Shown: piece after piece, positions 10,970 through 22,827 of the stretch
How the letters are laid out: every line of letters begins with the position of its first letter
Numbering within the stretch: the stretch's first letter is position 1
Translations under genes and position numbers: made by a program
Notes under the pieces: generated by a model
The model's database searches: none
What the model was told of the DNA's origin: nothing
Seen by the model: only the letters and a program-made list of their open reading frames with translations
DNA from: Euglena gracilis
Taxonomy: Eukaryota; Euglenida; Euglenophyceae; Euglenales
DNA length: 64,000 nt
Direction: 5' to 3'
NCBI GenBank assembly: GCA_039621445.1
Contig: CP154957.1
Location: forward strand, 35,532,227 to 35,596,226

Positions 10970-11827
10970 ATGGACGAGGGGAAAAAGTACCACGACGTCA
11001 AGAGGCGGTCCAAGAACGAAGATGAAGCCTGGGAGGCCGCCCTACGACAACGTTACGGCGACCGCTACAAGGACAAGGCCCAGAGACAGGCCATGAGGCA
11101 GCAAGCCAAAAAGAGAAGGAAGATGGACATCGAGCAGCGCCAACACGATCATGAAGAGCAGCGGGAGTATCAGCCCCGCAGCAGTGGCAGCAGACGGGAG
11201 TTTCAGCCCCGCTGCAGCTCCAGATACGAAGAACCCAAGCAGCAGGAAGATCAGCCGTGCAGCCCTAGGGAGATACAGCCCCACAGCAGCTCCAGGGAGA
11301 GACAGCCCCACAGCTGCAGAAGGGCCTATGCAGCAGAGCCCAGGCAGCGGGAGAGGCAGCCCCGCAGCCCCAGGCGTCGGGATTCCCGGCCCCACAAACA
11401 TCCCAGAGCTGCAACATCGTCATCATCACATGCAGTCAAGAAACAGAGAAGATCTCCCAGCACATCCACAACCTCTTCAGGGTGCAGCTCAAGCCCCTCA
11501 AGAACCTCATCATCATCGTCAGACCCACCACCTCCCTACCAGCCTTCAAGACTGCACAAACATCATCGACATCCACCGCCATTGCAGGCACATCAGCTGC
11601 ACCCGCAACCTTTGCAGACACATCAGCTGCACCCGCTACCTTTGCAGCAGGTCCAGACCCTGCAGCACAGCCATTGGCCGGCCAATCGCCTGCTTCCACA
11701 AGATTCCAATTGGCCACATGGCCAACATCATGTATGGCCAGCACAGCCCCCAACATTGCAGCCCATCCTGCAGCTCCCCCCTTCATCCCTGAGCTGCCCA
11801 GCATTCAGGAGCTGCAACGGCTGCTAA
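10970..11827 (+). CDS. LINE ORF1-like protein, basic and proline/glutamine-rich
   Basis: The first ATG after the leader, 84 bases downstream. The N-terminus is strongly charged (KRRSKNEDEAWEAALRQRYG...), followed by Arg/Ser/Gln repeats and a His/Pro/Leu repeat (HQLHPQPLQT-type units), in total 285 residues from this ATG. No zinc knuckle or RRM is seen; a nucleic-acid-binding role is inferred from charge and position only. The frame closes at 11827 while another frame with similar low-complexity content runs on (11482-12246, with a PPPY motif near 11940), so an indel may have split it. Confidence 0.45.
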   Translation: MDEGKKYHDVKRRSKNEDEAWEAALRQRYGDRYKDKAQRQAMRQQAKKRRKMDIEQRQHDHEEQREYQPRSSGSRREFQPRCSSRYEEPKQQEDQPCSPREIQPHSSSRERQPHSCRRAYAAEPRQRERQPRSPRRRDSRPHKHPRAATSSSSHAVKKQRRSPSTSTTSSGCSSSPSRTSSSSSDPPPPYQPSRLHKHHRHPPPLQAHQLHPQPLQTHQLHPLPLQQVQTLQHSHWPANRLLPQDSNWPHGQHHVWPAQPPTLQPILQLPPSSLSCPAFRSCNGC

Positions 11828-13475
11828 GCCTGCGGGAACACCTACGATCGGCTGGGTTTTTGCATTCAGTGCATGCCTTGGATGCGGCCCCCCCCCCACC
11901 ATCTTCCAGCCTGCCCCCTTCAGCTGATGAGGACTCCCCCCCACCCTATGATTACATCGAAATGGGGGACGCCCCCCCATCATCTGCCAGTTTGCCCGAA
12001 TCTGTGGGTGAGGAACCCCCCCCCCCCCGCCTCAGAACCACACTGACCTGCGATCCCTGCCCGGGGCGGCTGAGGACCCACCCCCACCTTATGATTACAC
12101 CCACCCCGAGTGCTTACAAGAAGCTTTCTCCAACACAGTTGGAGACTCACTGCCCTCCATTCGCCTGCCCAAAGGCAGCTGCCCCCCCCCCCCGCTGCTT
12201 GGTCCCCTGGGGGAAAAGCCAACGCCCACAGACCGAGTACAGTTGAGCTCGCCAGCCGGACGCTGCAGCCCAGAGCACGACAGCACACCTCAGGCAGAGG
12301 GGGGCCGGTATCGGAAGGGTGGAATTGCGCCCCGCCCTACCGCATCTTTCGGGATCCCCCTCGGGGGCCGCCCCATTGCTGGGACGGCTCCCAATGGAGC
12401 ATGGCCGGGGCTATGGAAGGGGGTTGGGTGCTGGAAGCCGCCGATGCCTGGCTGGGCGTAGTACCACACCCTCCCCCCACGCCCGTGGAGGGTTCGGCCG
12501 GCCAAGTTGCCCCCAGATGGCACTCACCGCGGGCTGAATTCCTGGCGAAGCGACGGGCCCGCACCGTAGCTGGGGGGGGAAACTTTCCCAGAAATCCTGG
12601 CCCGCCGCCTACGGGAGGTCCTAGCCGGGTGGGAGAGCAGGGGGCGCGGCCTGGACCTGCAGCGCGGCGCAGGCCTGCGGGCCCCAACGACCCTCCCAAA
12701 GCAGACAGAAGCACCGCCGCCACCGAAACCCCCGACAAAGAGGGAGATCATCCGTCTCGCTCAAGCCCTTCATGGGCAGCGCCCGTGGCACCTGCGGGAG
12801 GAAGGCCTGCAGTGGTCGCCACCCATTCACCGGGGACCGCGCCACATCTCCCCGCCGCGGCCTCGGATCGGCCCAAAGATCCGCATCACGCCACACGCAC
12901 CCGTGGTCTGTGCCAAGGCATGGGCGCCGGAGGCAGACCTCCCACCACGGTGGCTACACAAGGTCTGTCGTCTCCGCTGCCTGTGGAGAGACGCAGAGGT
13001 CCTGTACAATCGCCAGAATGGCCAGAACCCTTCACGGCCGCAGGCCGAAACCACGCGACTCGAGTATTCCCTTTCTGCCGTGCCACCCCCACCCCACGAG
13101 CACCGCCTATGGCGGGCCGGAAACACCCCTCCGATGGTCAGGGGGGCCAACACTGGAAGAGGCCTACAACTGTTGTCATGTGGTGACATCGAAGCAAACC
13201 CCGGTCACGTACCAGGCCCCCGATGCCTCCCGGGGCCCGACCAAGGTGACCTTTGGGACGTCCTGCGACACCAGCGGCTGGAGGACCTCTTCCATGTGCG
13301 GGAAGCCGCCGCCCCGGCACCTGGGCCGTCGGGAGGCCCCGGCCGCCTAGTGACCGTCCGGTGGTACCACGTACGCTTCACACTCTGCAATTTATAGACA
13401 ACAACCCACTGCGCTGGCTGGTGCTTACAACACGAGGCCGTCTGTCCTGTCCTCCTCGACGCAGATCCGGTCCCG
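11828..13475 (+). other. LINE coding segment in broken frames, first 2A-like motif
   Basis: Coding-like, Pro/Ala/Arg-rich sequence shifts between frames (11482-12246, 12110-13186, 12903-13397). Shifts lie near C runs such as 11886, 12015 and 12181. In the last frame LLSCGDIEANPGH (GDIEANPGH at 13182-13208) resembles a 2A peptide but ends G-H rather than G-P. That frame is the same as ORF2 and is separated from it only by TAG at 13395-13397. Confidence 0.45.
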
Positions 13476-14498
13476 ATGGATCCGGGAGGCCCGCACCCCC
13501 CTACCGGCCGAGGGGAGGCCATCCTTACAGATGGCGATATCAACCCACTGCCAGGGCCCTCCTCCCCCCTCTCGGACTACATGCTCGACCCCAGCTGGGT
13601 AACATGGTCCCTTCGCGAACTAAAGGTCCCCCCCGCCAAATGGCCAGTGCTGGACGCCTTCGCGGACAGGCACAACAGCCAGTTTGCCACCTTTTGGGAC
13701 GACGGCATAGACGCTTTCAGTCAGTCCTGGAACCGTCCGGAGGCTCTGTGGATGAACCCACCGTTTCGGGTACTGCCACTTCTCCTCCGCCAAGGCCTCC
13801 GGCTCGGCATCCACGCTGTAATTGTCGCCCCGGACTGGTCCCCCGCGCTGCCCGGACTGCAGGCGGCAGCCCTGTGCTCCACATTACTACCGCAGGCGCC
13901 CCTCTACCGCGTACGCGGCACCGTCCTCCTTCCTCACCCCCGTTGGCGAACCTGGTGCCTCTACCTCCACCTCGCCCCGCAATCCCCGACCAAAGACGAC
14001 GAAAAGCCCGCCCCCCCTTCCCGCCCACCAACCCGCCATCACCGTGTCGCCCCGTACCTGTCTTCCCGCGACCTGCCCCCGCTGAATGAATGGCTCGTGG
14101 ACGAATCAACCCCCTGGCGGCCGTACGAACTTCTCCTGGGAGGGCGGAGATTCTTCCTATGGGGCGATGGCCTCTGGGACCCCCGCTTCCTGCCGGAAGA
14201 CCCATGCGCTTCCTGCAAGGGATACCACTGGCCCTGGGAACGCTGCTGTCTCCTGCCGCCCGCCAGCAACACTGAGCTGGCCAGTCCTCAGCTCACAATT
14301 CGCGTCATCGGCACGGCAAAGGGTTGCCGCAACTCCCTCCTGCCGTCCCGTCGCTGCACCATTTGCACCTCCTTTGCGGGAATGGGGTGCCTGAAGACAT
14401 GCGGTGACGTACACCTGCACCCTGGACCCCCATTCGCCTGCACAACCAGGACCAGGGAGAATCTCCCCCGAACGGGCCGTGGAAGTTTACTGTCATGC

Positions 14499-14525
14499 GG
14501 CGACATTGAGAGCAACCCCGGACCC
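14499..14525 (+). other. 2A-like ribosome-skipping motif
   Basis: Encodes GDIESNPGP after LLSC, matching the D-x-E-x-N-P-G-P consensus of 2A peptides. In known LINEs and viruses the ribosome skips the G-P bond. Here it would release the N-terminal part with the Dam-like domain from the RT part. Activity is inferred. Confidence 0.7.
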
Positions 14526-16894
14526 TCGGCGAATCGCCAGGCATCGCCTGTGAGCAGGAAACGCTCCGCAGCAACCCCCAGTCCTGCTACCGTGTCACCA
14601 CCAGAGTCTATTCCGGACCTGGCCCACCCAGGTGATGACGTGCCAGCGACTATGATAATCGATCCCAATGGCAACGGGTCGGACCTCCGTCAAGCTCAGG
14701 CCCCACGCCTCATCATTCCACCGCCACCAGCGAGTCTGCAAGATATTTTGCTCTGCCGGGCCAATACTATTGTCCACGTGCCAGCCTCCAACCAGCGCGA
14801 CGTAACAGAGACCATGGCCGACACCATCGCTGAGTACGTGGCCAAACCGGACAACGACCACCTATTCGCTGTCTTAGCTTTCCCGAAGTTGGTGCTGCGC
14901 ACTGTCCCAAGCAGCGGCCGGGAAGCCGCAGAGGATACTTCCACCGCCATCGGCAGACGCCTGCAGCTCTGCAGACAGGGGCAATACGCCACGCTGGTGT
15001 CCGAGCTTCGCGCAGCTACGAAACTGCCCACCTCTTCCGTCGAGACACGCACTGCCAAGAAAGCGCGCACCGAGCCCTCGGCCGTTCCGGAGGCGGTACT
15101 TCGACGGGCACGCACTCTAGTCGGGGAAGGAGCCCCAGCCAAGGCCCTACAGGTCCTTCTGTCGGAGGGAACACATCGCTCCAGCGACCCGGCGGTATGG
15201 GCCAGGCTACAGGACCTTCACCCACTGGGCCGGCCGGTCAACACCAACAACTTCCCTGCAAAGCTGCCACCTTTCCCAGACGGTCAACGCGTGCGGTGGG
15301 AGGAACTCCTTCGCGAAGCCATCCTCCGCTTTCCGCGCACATCGTCCCCGGGCCCCTCTGGACTACGCCCCTGCCACCTGCAAGATGCCGTCCGCCGCCC
15401 CGGCCACGGCGCCCGCCTCCTCACGGCTTTGGGACGGCTGGCCTCCGCTTGGGCAGAGGGCGACTTGCCCCCGGACCACGCGCCAAGCTGGTGCTCCGCA
15501 AACCTAACCCCCTTGCGGAAAAAAGATGACGGCGTCCGGCCCATCGCAGTTGGCGAAACCCTCCGGCGACTGGTAGGGAAAGCACTCCTTCACACGGGAG
15601 CCGCAAAGGAACAAGTTGCTCGACTGAGCCCCCTCCAAACCGGGGTTGGACTGTCCAACGCCGCCGAATGCACGGCGATTACAGTGCAAAACCTGGTTCG
15701 GAAGCTGGACCCCCGGGGTAACTGGGCGGTTCTTCAGGTCGATCTGAAGAATGCCTTCAACACCCTTGACCGCACCGTCATGCTCCACGAGGCGCAGACG
15801 CGCACGCCCGCGCTTTTCAACTACTTGCGCTTCGCGTATGGCCAACCGGCACACCTGTTCAGCGAGGGACGCATGCTGTCCTCTACAAGGGGCACACACC
15901 AGGGCTGCCCTCTTGGGCCCATTGGCTTCGCCGTTGGACTACACACCATAGCCGACACAATTGCACAACAAGCTGAGCTGCTATGGTCCTCCTGGTACCT
16001 CGACGACGGGATCCTGATTGGCGAGCCCAGGGCACTGCAGAAATGCCTAGACTTCTTGCTAGTCGAGAGTGAACGCACCGGGGTCCAACTGAACCTTGCC
16101 AAGTGCGTGGCCTGGGGACCAGCCGCCGATGACATCCCGGACCGAGAGCGCCTCCAGCATGTGCCCTGGGTTGGAGACTCCGGAATCACTGTACTCGGCT
16201 GCCCCGTGGACTTCCCCACCTCTACCGGTCGCACGGTTGCTGCCTGGGCAGAGGCCACTGCAAGAATCGAGAAAGCCGCTGCCCTGGTGACGTCGGTAAC
16301 AGACCCCCAGCTCGCCCACCACCTGCTTCGCTCGTGCCTGGACGGCTGTAAGGTCAACCACCTCCTGCGGGCATCTGACTCCTACGACGCCCAGGAAGAA
16401 GTCACCCGCTGCGGTGAGACCATCTTCGGCGCCTTCGAGGACCTCCTCGGGCAAGCACTCAGCGCGGAGCACCGGCAGCAAGCAGCGCTCCCACTCTCCA
16501 ACGGGGGATGCGGGCTGCGCATCCCGGCAGCCTGCCAAGGAGCCGCCCGTACCGCGGCCCTCTGCCAGTACTATACCCATGGACACAAGAAGGTCGCCTG
16601 CCCCGCATATGCCGCGGCCCCGAATGACCGGGTCTGTCAGCAAACCGCCAACGACCTCTCCTCGGCCCTTGGCCCCCAGCACCCTGAGAGCCAACGACTG
16701 CTTGTCGCAGCATCCTTCGCCTCTGCCTCCGGCAACGACACGTCACAGCGATGGTGGCAATCGCAACTGTCCCGCACCACGATCGACAGCCTCCTCGCCC
16801 GAATCCCACCGAGAGATCAAGCTCGCCTGATGGAGCAGGCACACGGCATCGGTCACGGTCGGATGGCCGCAGCACCCCATGATGCCCTCCATAC

Positions 16895-16898
16895 CAGA
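16895..16898. repeat. target site duplication CAGA (left)
   Basis: CAGA before the LTR start TGTTGG; the second copy is at 22185-22188. Deleting the element plus one copy keeps the ORF2 frame exactly. Confidence 0.85.
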
Positions 16899-17481
16899 TG
16901 TTGGTGGGGGGTTTGGGAAAAAAGAAAGACGACGAAAGTGTAAGGGTGAACCGGAATGAATTGAAATGCCTGGGAAATGGAGTGCCCGACCGACTGGGCC
17001 TCCTTCTTCCTTTTCCCCCACCTACGGTCACCACCCAGCCCCAGGGTTTTTCAATAAAAAGAGCCTCCGGAGGGCTCAGGGCCGGAGGCCAGGCTTTTCG
17101 CCCCCTGCCAGTGGCTGGGTTGGCATACCGGCATAGGATCCAAAACTTTGAACTGAAAATGGCTTTTTCTGCCCTTGAATCCAAAGAAAACCACAAATAA
17201 GATCCTTTTGAAGTATGGACTTGATTCAGAAGGCAAAGCACACACAAGGCAACCTGCACACCTTGGTCAGACACACCTGTGCTTCCCGTGGGTGAGAGTA
17301 ACATACAGAGAATGATTTTGGAATGGAATGCCTTGCTCCTTCATTCTTTTCTTTTGTATTTCCAGAATTGCAACATTTTGCTCACCTTCCAATTGACTTC
17401 CGGAGCTTCCTACCCGCTGGGTGAGTCCTATCGCGGGGGGGAATGTTGAGAAACCGGCTGTCGGCGGGCCGACAGCCGACA
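16899..17481 (-). repeat. 3' LTR of the inner element (583 bp)
   Basis: TGTTGG...CCGACA. The partner 21602-22184 has TGTCGG; the T/C change is one of the few differences. The PPT adjoins at 17482. Confidence 0.88.
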
Positions 17482-17492
17482 CCCCCTCCATT
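17482..17492 (-). other. polypurine tract of the inner LTR element
   Basis: Read on the minus strand, AATGGAGGGGG directly precedes the 3' LTR. The matching position at 4219 in the outer element reads AAGGGAGGGGG. Together with the PBS it fixes the orientation. Confidence 0.65.
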
Positions 17493-20400
17493 GCGACGAT
17501 AGTCGGACCAATTTTTGCCCCCCCCCCCAAACGGGGGAAAAATTGTTTTTTAAGGTTGGGCCGTTTTGGTCTCCGGGGGCATTTTTTCTATTTTTTTTTT
17601 TTGAAGGGCTGTGGTGACCCCCCCCCCCCAGCAACTTGATAGTGCTTTTGGGGGCACCTGAAAAATCAGGTGATAACGGGGCCAGCCCCCCCCCCCAACC
17701 CGTGGTGGAAGGGAGAAAGAAACTTCCCACAAAAAATGTGGGGGAATTCTTGTACTTTGTTGAGTCCGAACTTGTGCTTGCAAAAGGAACATGGAACCCA
17801 TAAAAGAATTGAAAACAAAAAAAACAACTTCGGGCACACTTCCCCCCAGGCCTGTCCCTCACACTGCCTTTATTAAAATGTCCCGTTGGCAGTGTTCAAA
17901 AATATTGCCCCTGGTGAGGAAGGAAGGAATCCAAACAATAACAACTGAACATTCGTTGATTTTTTTTTGTGAAGAAATGAAATTCTTTTGAATCAGGGAC
18001 TTGGCTCACAGTGCCCGGCATAATTCTTTGATTGGGTAAAAAAAAGGAAGAGCGAAGCATTCCTTTCCAGTGAAGAGAAAAAAATGGATGTTGGTGAAAC
18101 AGCGAAGAGGTGAGAAATGGCGAGTAGGTGAGAGGGTAAGACGGTTATACCGGAATAGTGTACAATAGGTGTGCGTGTGCGGTCGTGTGTTTTGTGTGTG
18201 TGCATGCTCACTCACTTCCTTGCTATGCATTCCAACCGAAAATGACTTGGGTCGATTTTTTTGTTGAATGCAAAGAGAACAGGGCTTCACATTGGCCCTC
18301 AGCCACTATCTCACAGGGCTTCAGTGCCCACGTGGCTGTTTTTTATTTGGCCCACAACCAGGGCCTGTGGATGGAGGAGGAGGGTCCCCCCCCCCCCCCC
18401 CGAGTTCGAATATTCCATGAAAATTGCAGTTCTCAAAATCCAAACTGAAGCGAAAAACTGAGTCTGCAAATCTGAACTCGGTTTTCTCCTTGGAAAAAAA
18501 TAAAAATGCCAGATTTTTTCCAACACAGATGTATCCTCCACAAAAGCAGGGCCTGCAAAAGCCCTCAACAAATCCAGCCAGGAATTCCAACCTCCAAACC
18601 CAAAGTCAGCCACACAACATCCCACAACAGGAGCGTGGACTGCACAAGCTGTGCCAAACTGAATCACAGTGACAACCAACCGATCTGCCCCCCCCCCCCC
18701 CGGCAACGTAGCCGTGAGGGTCGGGGGTTCCCAGCAAATTCAAAAATCCCGAAGAATGGGACTCTCCAGGAATATTCTCACTGCCCCCCCCCCCCCCCAG
18801 TCACATGGGGCGATGGAGGTCAAACGACTTGGCAAACTCAAAAATCCTGAAAATTCAAATCCAGCCAAGGCAATTATTCGCTCCCCCCCCCGCTGAGGGC
18901 TGGAGAGCACAATCTGGCATCAGCCTCCAAACCCAAAAAAATCACAAACCTGGGCCTTTTGTCCAAACCGAACGAAATCAAACAACTCCAAAGGATGGGA
19001 CTTCGCACTGCCCCCCCCCCCCCGCAAAAGGGCCGGATGGCAAAACCTCAATTAATTCAACCTGGGCTCCACGTTCCCAAACTGTTTGCAAAAACAAAGT
19101 TCAGCTCCACCAAAGCCGAATTAGTCACAGGGTCAGGCTTCGCTGAGCCCCCCCCCCCCCCACAGCACACAGGTGGCAGGGGTCCAGAAACTCAGGATTC
19201 ACACGAGCCGAACATCTGCCAGGATCCAAAAGTCAGAATTTGAACGCTAATCCTTAGGCTTGGTACTCCAAAGAAAGCAATCCAGTTGTCACAACAATTA
19301 CTTCGGTGCACTCAGCCAAATGGACCCCCCCACAAATGATGGGAGAACCCATTTACATTTGTATTCCTCCATAATTCTTCACTGGAGGAAAAGTAAGCTG
19401 ATTCTTGCACCCAGACTATTTGGGCAGCCCCCCCCCCCCCCCTGTACGGCGTGGCCACACCGCTTGGGGAGAGTTGAGTCTGTCCAAGAGTGGGAAAATG
19501 AATCCAGGGCTTCAGCCCTGAATCAAAACCAATTGTCAGCCCGGGCTTCAACACACCAAGGCTCAGCATTAACTTCCCAGCTGGGTAACAATACCACTTC
19601 CAAGTATCCACCGTGGCAACGATATTCTGCTTGTGGTAGTCCAAATTGCAAAATTCTTGATAAATTCTCCACGGTGAAATTCTCGAACTTGCTCCTTGTG
19701 TTGTTGAGTTGAAAACCTGCACGAGGGGAAAAAAGAAACAAAAAAAACCAAACACAGCAACAAACATCCACTGAAGCTGGACCCTATGGCTGCCTCCTCA
19801 CAACACCCATCACAGATTGATTTGTCAGTGTGCCCAAACCACAACAAAAAAACCAGGATGCATCATTGTCTGTTATATTGCCGAACATCTCATGGCAATT
19901 GGGGAAGGGAGGAACCCCATTACGACAAAATTTGCATCCCCAGCAGCAGGCTGCAACACAAAACGCAGCTGTTGGAAAAATCAAAAAATCAGTGCTGCTG
20001 TTGGAAAAATGTGCAGCCGACCACAACCAAAGCAAACCACTCCGGATGAGATTGAGATTATGGCTCACCATTTGGCCAACACACCACATAGGACAAGGAA
20101 AAAATGAGCTTTGCCACCACTTTGGGATTTTTTTCCAGAAATATTCTGGTGGACTTTGTTTCCCAACAGGCTTGACAGTACAACCAAATTTCATGAAACA
20201 AAATTCTGGCGATTATGCAGCTGAACAACACCCTCAGCTGCCCAATGATGACTCTGAGATTTTCCGGAATGGGGCTCTCAGAAAACGCAACCACCCATAT
20301 GTCCCAACCAAATGAATTTCCTTGGGGGTTACACAAAAGTTGGTCTGCGCAAACCACCTGCCGTGTACGTCCCCCTTGTTAATTCATCAGCTGAAAACTT

Positions 20401-21601
20401 GGATTGGTCACCAAAAATTCCCCAGGTCGACCAAAAACAACACCACTGAATTGAAACTGAACCACTGAACACTGAACTGAAAACTGAACACCACTGAACT
20501 CAGGATCCCTGGGCCCTTAAGTGTGTGTCGACGGGGGTGTCTGTTCCTCCCGGATTTACACACCCGGTTCCCCTCTTTGACCAGTCAATCCCAAAAATGA
20601 ATGAAAATTACTCTGCCTGCCAGTGTTCGATAGAGGTGTTATTTTCCCATCGAAACGGCATAACCCAAAACCGAACTGGGCTGCCTCACTGGAAGCACAC
20701 CGAAACTGTGAAACAACAAAACTGTGAAAATGGAACAGGTCGATGCATGTCCCAGACAGGAAAAAAGTCACTGAACAAACCAGTAAACCTCTCCCAAAAG
20801 ATGGACTCGGAGCCCACAAATGCATGGGACCAGCATACAAACCCACTGAAATGATGTCCCAGTCTGTGGATTGAGCACCTGCCACACCTGCAGTGAACTC
20901 ACCCTGATCAAAGTTAAACTGGGACTGGGAAAACAAAAAACTTTTGGAACTGTTTGTCTGGCTGCTTGAGCACAAGGAAAGGGTACTGTGCACCCCAGAG
21001 AAAACGGTGTTTCTCAAAAATGACATGCTTCAAGCATTCTGAGGTTCATCCGAAAAAAATCCACAACCAGAAAACGATAAAAAACTTGAATCACTGGTGA
21101 AGAAAACGTAAACTTGACATTCCCACAGCCAAAACTGTAAAACGACCAATGAAAATGAAAACCTGAAAATGAAAACTTCTGCCAGAAAAAATATCTTCCA
21201 GATTGGACTCCACAGTTCGTTCAAAAAGCACAGCCTGATTTGGGAAAAAAGTGCTGAAAACAAGACACTGGGAAAAACCACAAGCCACAGAAAAAAAAAT
21301 CACACCCGACAACCTGGAGCTAGAGCTTGGATCACAGCTGACACTCACACTGGCCCATTCTCCTATTACTGCAAATTGCAAAAATCTGGGCCGTTTTCAG
21401 TGTCCATTCCCCCCCAGAGCCTTGCTCACAGATTGATTCCATTCCATTCGCAAAAACACCAGATGAAAATATTCACCCACGATTTACAGCACAAACTGGT
21501 GCACAGATTCCAGCAGATTTATGGTGCACAGATTCCAAAGAAACCACAGATTTCAAAAAGATTCTGCTGGGCACAGCCCAGCAGCAAACCTCTGCTTACC
21601 A

Positions 21602-22184
21602 TGTCGGTGGGGGGTTTGGGAAAAAAGAAAGACGACGAAAGTGTAAGGGTGAACCGGAATGAATCGCAATGCCTGGGAAATGGAGTGCCCGACCGACTGG
21701 GCCTCCTTCTTCCTTTTCCCCCACCTACGGTCACCACCCAGCCCCAGGGTTTTTCAATAAAAAGAGCCTCCGGAGGGCTCAGGGCCGGAGGCCCGGCTTT
21801 TCGCCCCCTGCCAGTGGCTGGGTTGGCATACCGGCATAGGATCCAAAACTTTGAACTGAAAATGGCTTTTTCTGCCCTTGAATCCAAAGAAAACCACAAA
21901 TAAGATCCTTTTGAAGTATGGACTTGATTCAGAAGGCAAAGCACACACAAGGCAACCTGCACACCTTGGTCAGACACACCTGTGCTTCCCGTGGGTGAGA
22001 GTAACATACAGAGAATGATTTTGGAATGGAATGCCTTGCTCCTTCATTCTTTTCTTTTGTATTTCCAGAATTGCAACATTTTGCTCACCTTCCAATTGAC
22101 TTCCGGAGCTTCCTACCCGCTGGGTGAGTCCTATCGCGGGGGGGAATGTTGAGAAACCGGCTGTCGGCGGGCCGACAGCCGACA
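21602..22184 (-). repeat. 5' LTR of the inner element (583 bp)
   Basis: Same length as its partner. The PBS begins directly beside it at 21601 on the minus strand. Followed by CAGA and then the resumed LINE frame GTG GAG GCG. Confidence 0.88.
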
Positions 22185-22188
22185 CAGA

Positions 22189-22827
22189 GTGGAGGCGGCT
22201 GACTACCGCCTTGGGCTAAAGTGGTGGCTTGGACTACCCCTTGCGGACACCACCGGCACCTGCGCTGGCTGCCAGAATGCCACAGACACCCACGGCGATC
22301 ACGAGATGTGCTGCATCCGGAACAATTTCGCCAACAGACACAATGCCGTCCAGGACGCACTGTTCAACCTTTTGTCCACAAACGGCCAAAGTGTCCAACG
22401 CGAGGTACCGGTTCCGAACCAGCCAGACACCTCCCTACGGCCAGCTGACCTGTTGCTCGCCACATGGCAAGATGGCAAGCCAACAGCGGTTGACATCACC
22501 ATCGCACACGGGTGGCAAGCAGCCGAAAGGAGCAGCGGTAGGGAACGCTGGCGGACCTTTCTCAAACGGCGAGAACAGGCCAAACATACCAAGTACGACG
22601 TCCCCTGCCGCAATGGTGGCTGGTCGTTCGCCACACTGGCGATGGGCACCTGGGGAGGACTGGGACCCGAAAGCGCCAAGCTGCTCTCCAGGATGATCAA
22701 ACGGACCACCACATGGGACCAAGGCGACGTACGCTCTACACGACAGGCCGAGATCTATCAGCTGCTGGCACTAGCTCTCTTCCGCCAAGTGGTACAGATG
22801 CTACGCCCCAAGCACTTCCTTCGATAA
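22189..22827 (+). pseudogene. LINE ORF2, 3' part: CCHC zinc knuckle and restriction-like endonuclease
   Basis: 212 codons continuing the frame that stops at 16898. CAGC-x7-HGDHEMC near residues 23-40 is the CCHC knuckle typical of R2-type LINEs. It is followed by RPADLLL...PTAVDIT, the RPD...D core of the restriction-like (PD-D/ExK) nuclease that nicks target DNA, and KHTKYDV...GWSFATL downstream. The stop is TAA at 22825. Together with the first part the uninterrupted protein would be about 1353 residues. The frame is open on both sides, so the LINE was probably intact when the LTR element landed. Confidence 0.8.

Larger units (their letters stand above)
13476..16898 (+). pseudogene. LINE ORF2, 5' 1141 codons: Dam-like domain, 2A-like motifs, reverse transcriptase (interrupted)
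   Basis: Residues 57-165 form a Dam-methylase-like domain (LDAFADRHNS..., NPPF at 94-97). GDIESNPGP at 342-350 (14499-14525) is a full 2A consensus preceded by SLLSC; weaker relatives are GDINPLPGP near residue 20 and GDVHLHPGP at 310-318. Cys pairs lie at 243-300. The RT runs about 600-900: SPGPSGLRPCHLQD, LQVDLKNAFNTLD, HQGCPLGP, and the catalytic YLDD at 841-844. The frame runs to AGA 16896-16898 and is cut there by an LTR element. Removing that element and one CAGA copy continues the same frame into 22189. The family, an R2-like LINE, follows from RT type plus the C-terminal nuclease. Confidence 0.8.
16899..22184 (-). mobile_element. complete non-autonomous LTR retrotransposon inside LINE ORF2
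   Basis: LTRs of 583 bp at 16899-17481 and 21602-22184, internal region 17482-21601, 4-bp target duplication CAGA. The LTRs differ at only about four sites, so insertion was recent. On the minus strand the PBS TGGTAAGCAGAGG follows the 5' LTR (22184-21602) and the polypurine tract AATGGAGGGGG precedes the 3' LTR. No element protein is encoded. It is a different subfamily from the outer array: the LTR 5' part reads GGTTTGGGAAAAAAG instead of GGTTTTAAAGAAAAA. Confidence 0.88.

Noticed and set aside
16899-22184. Reading the inner LTR element as plus-strand because AATAAA occurs in the LTR
   Set aside because: The PBS and PPT at the two LTR-internal borders both fit only the minus orientation; AATAAA is common in AT-rich sequence.
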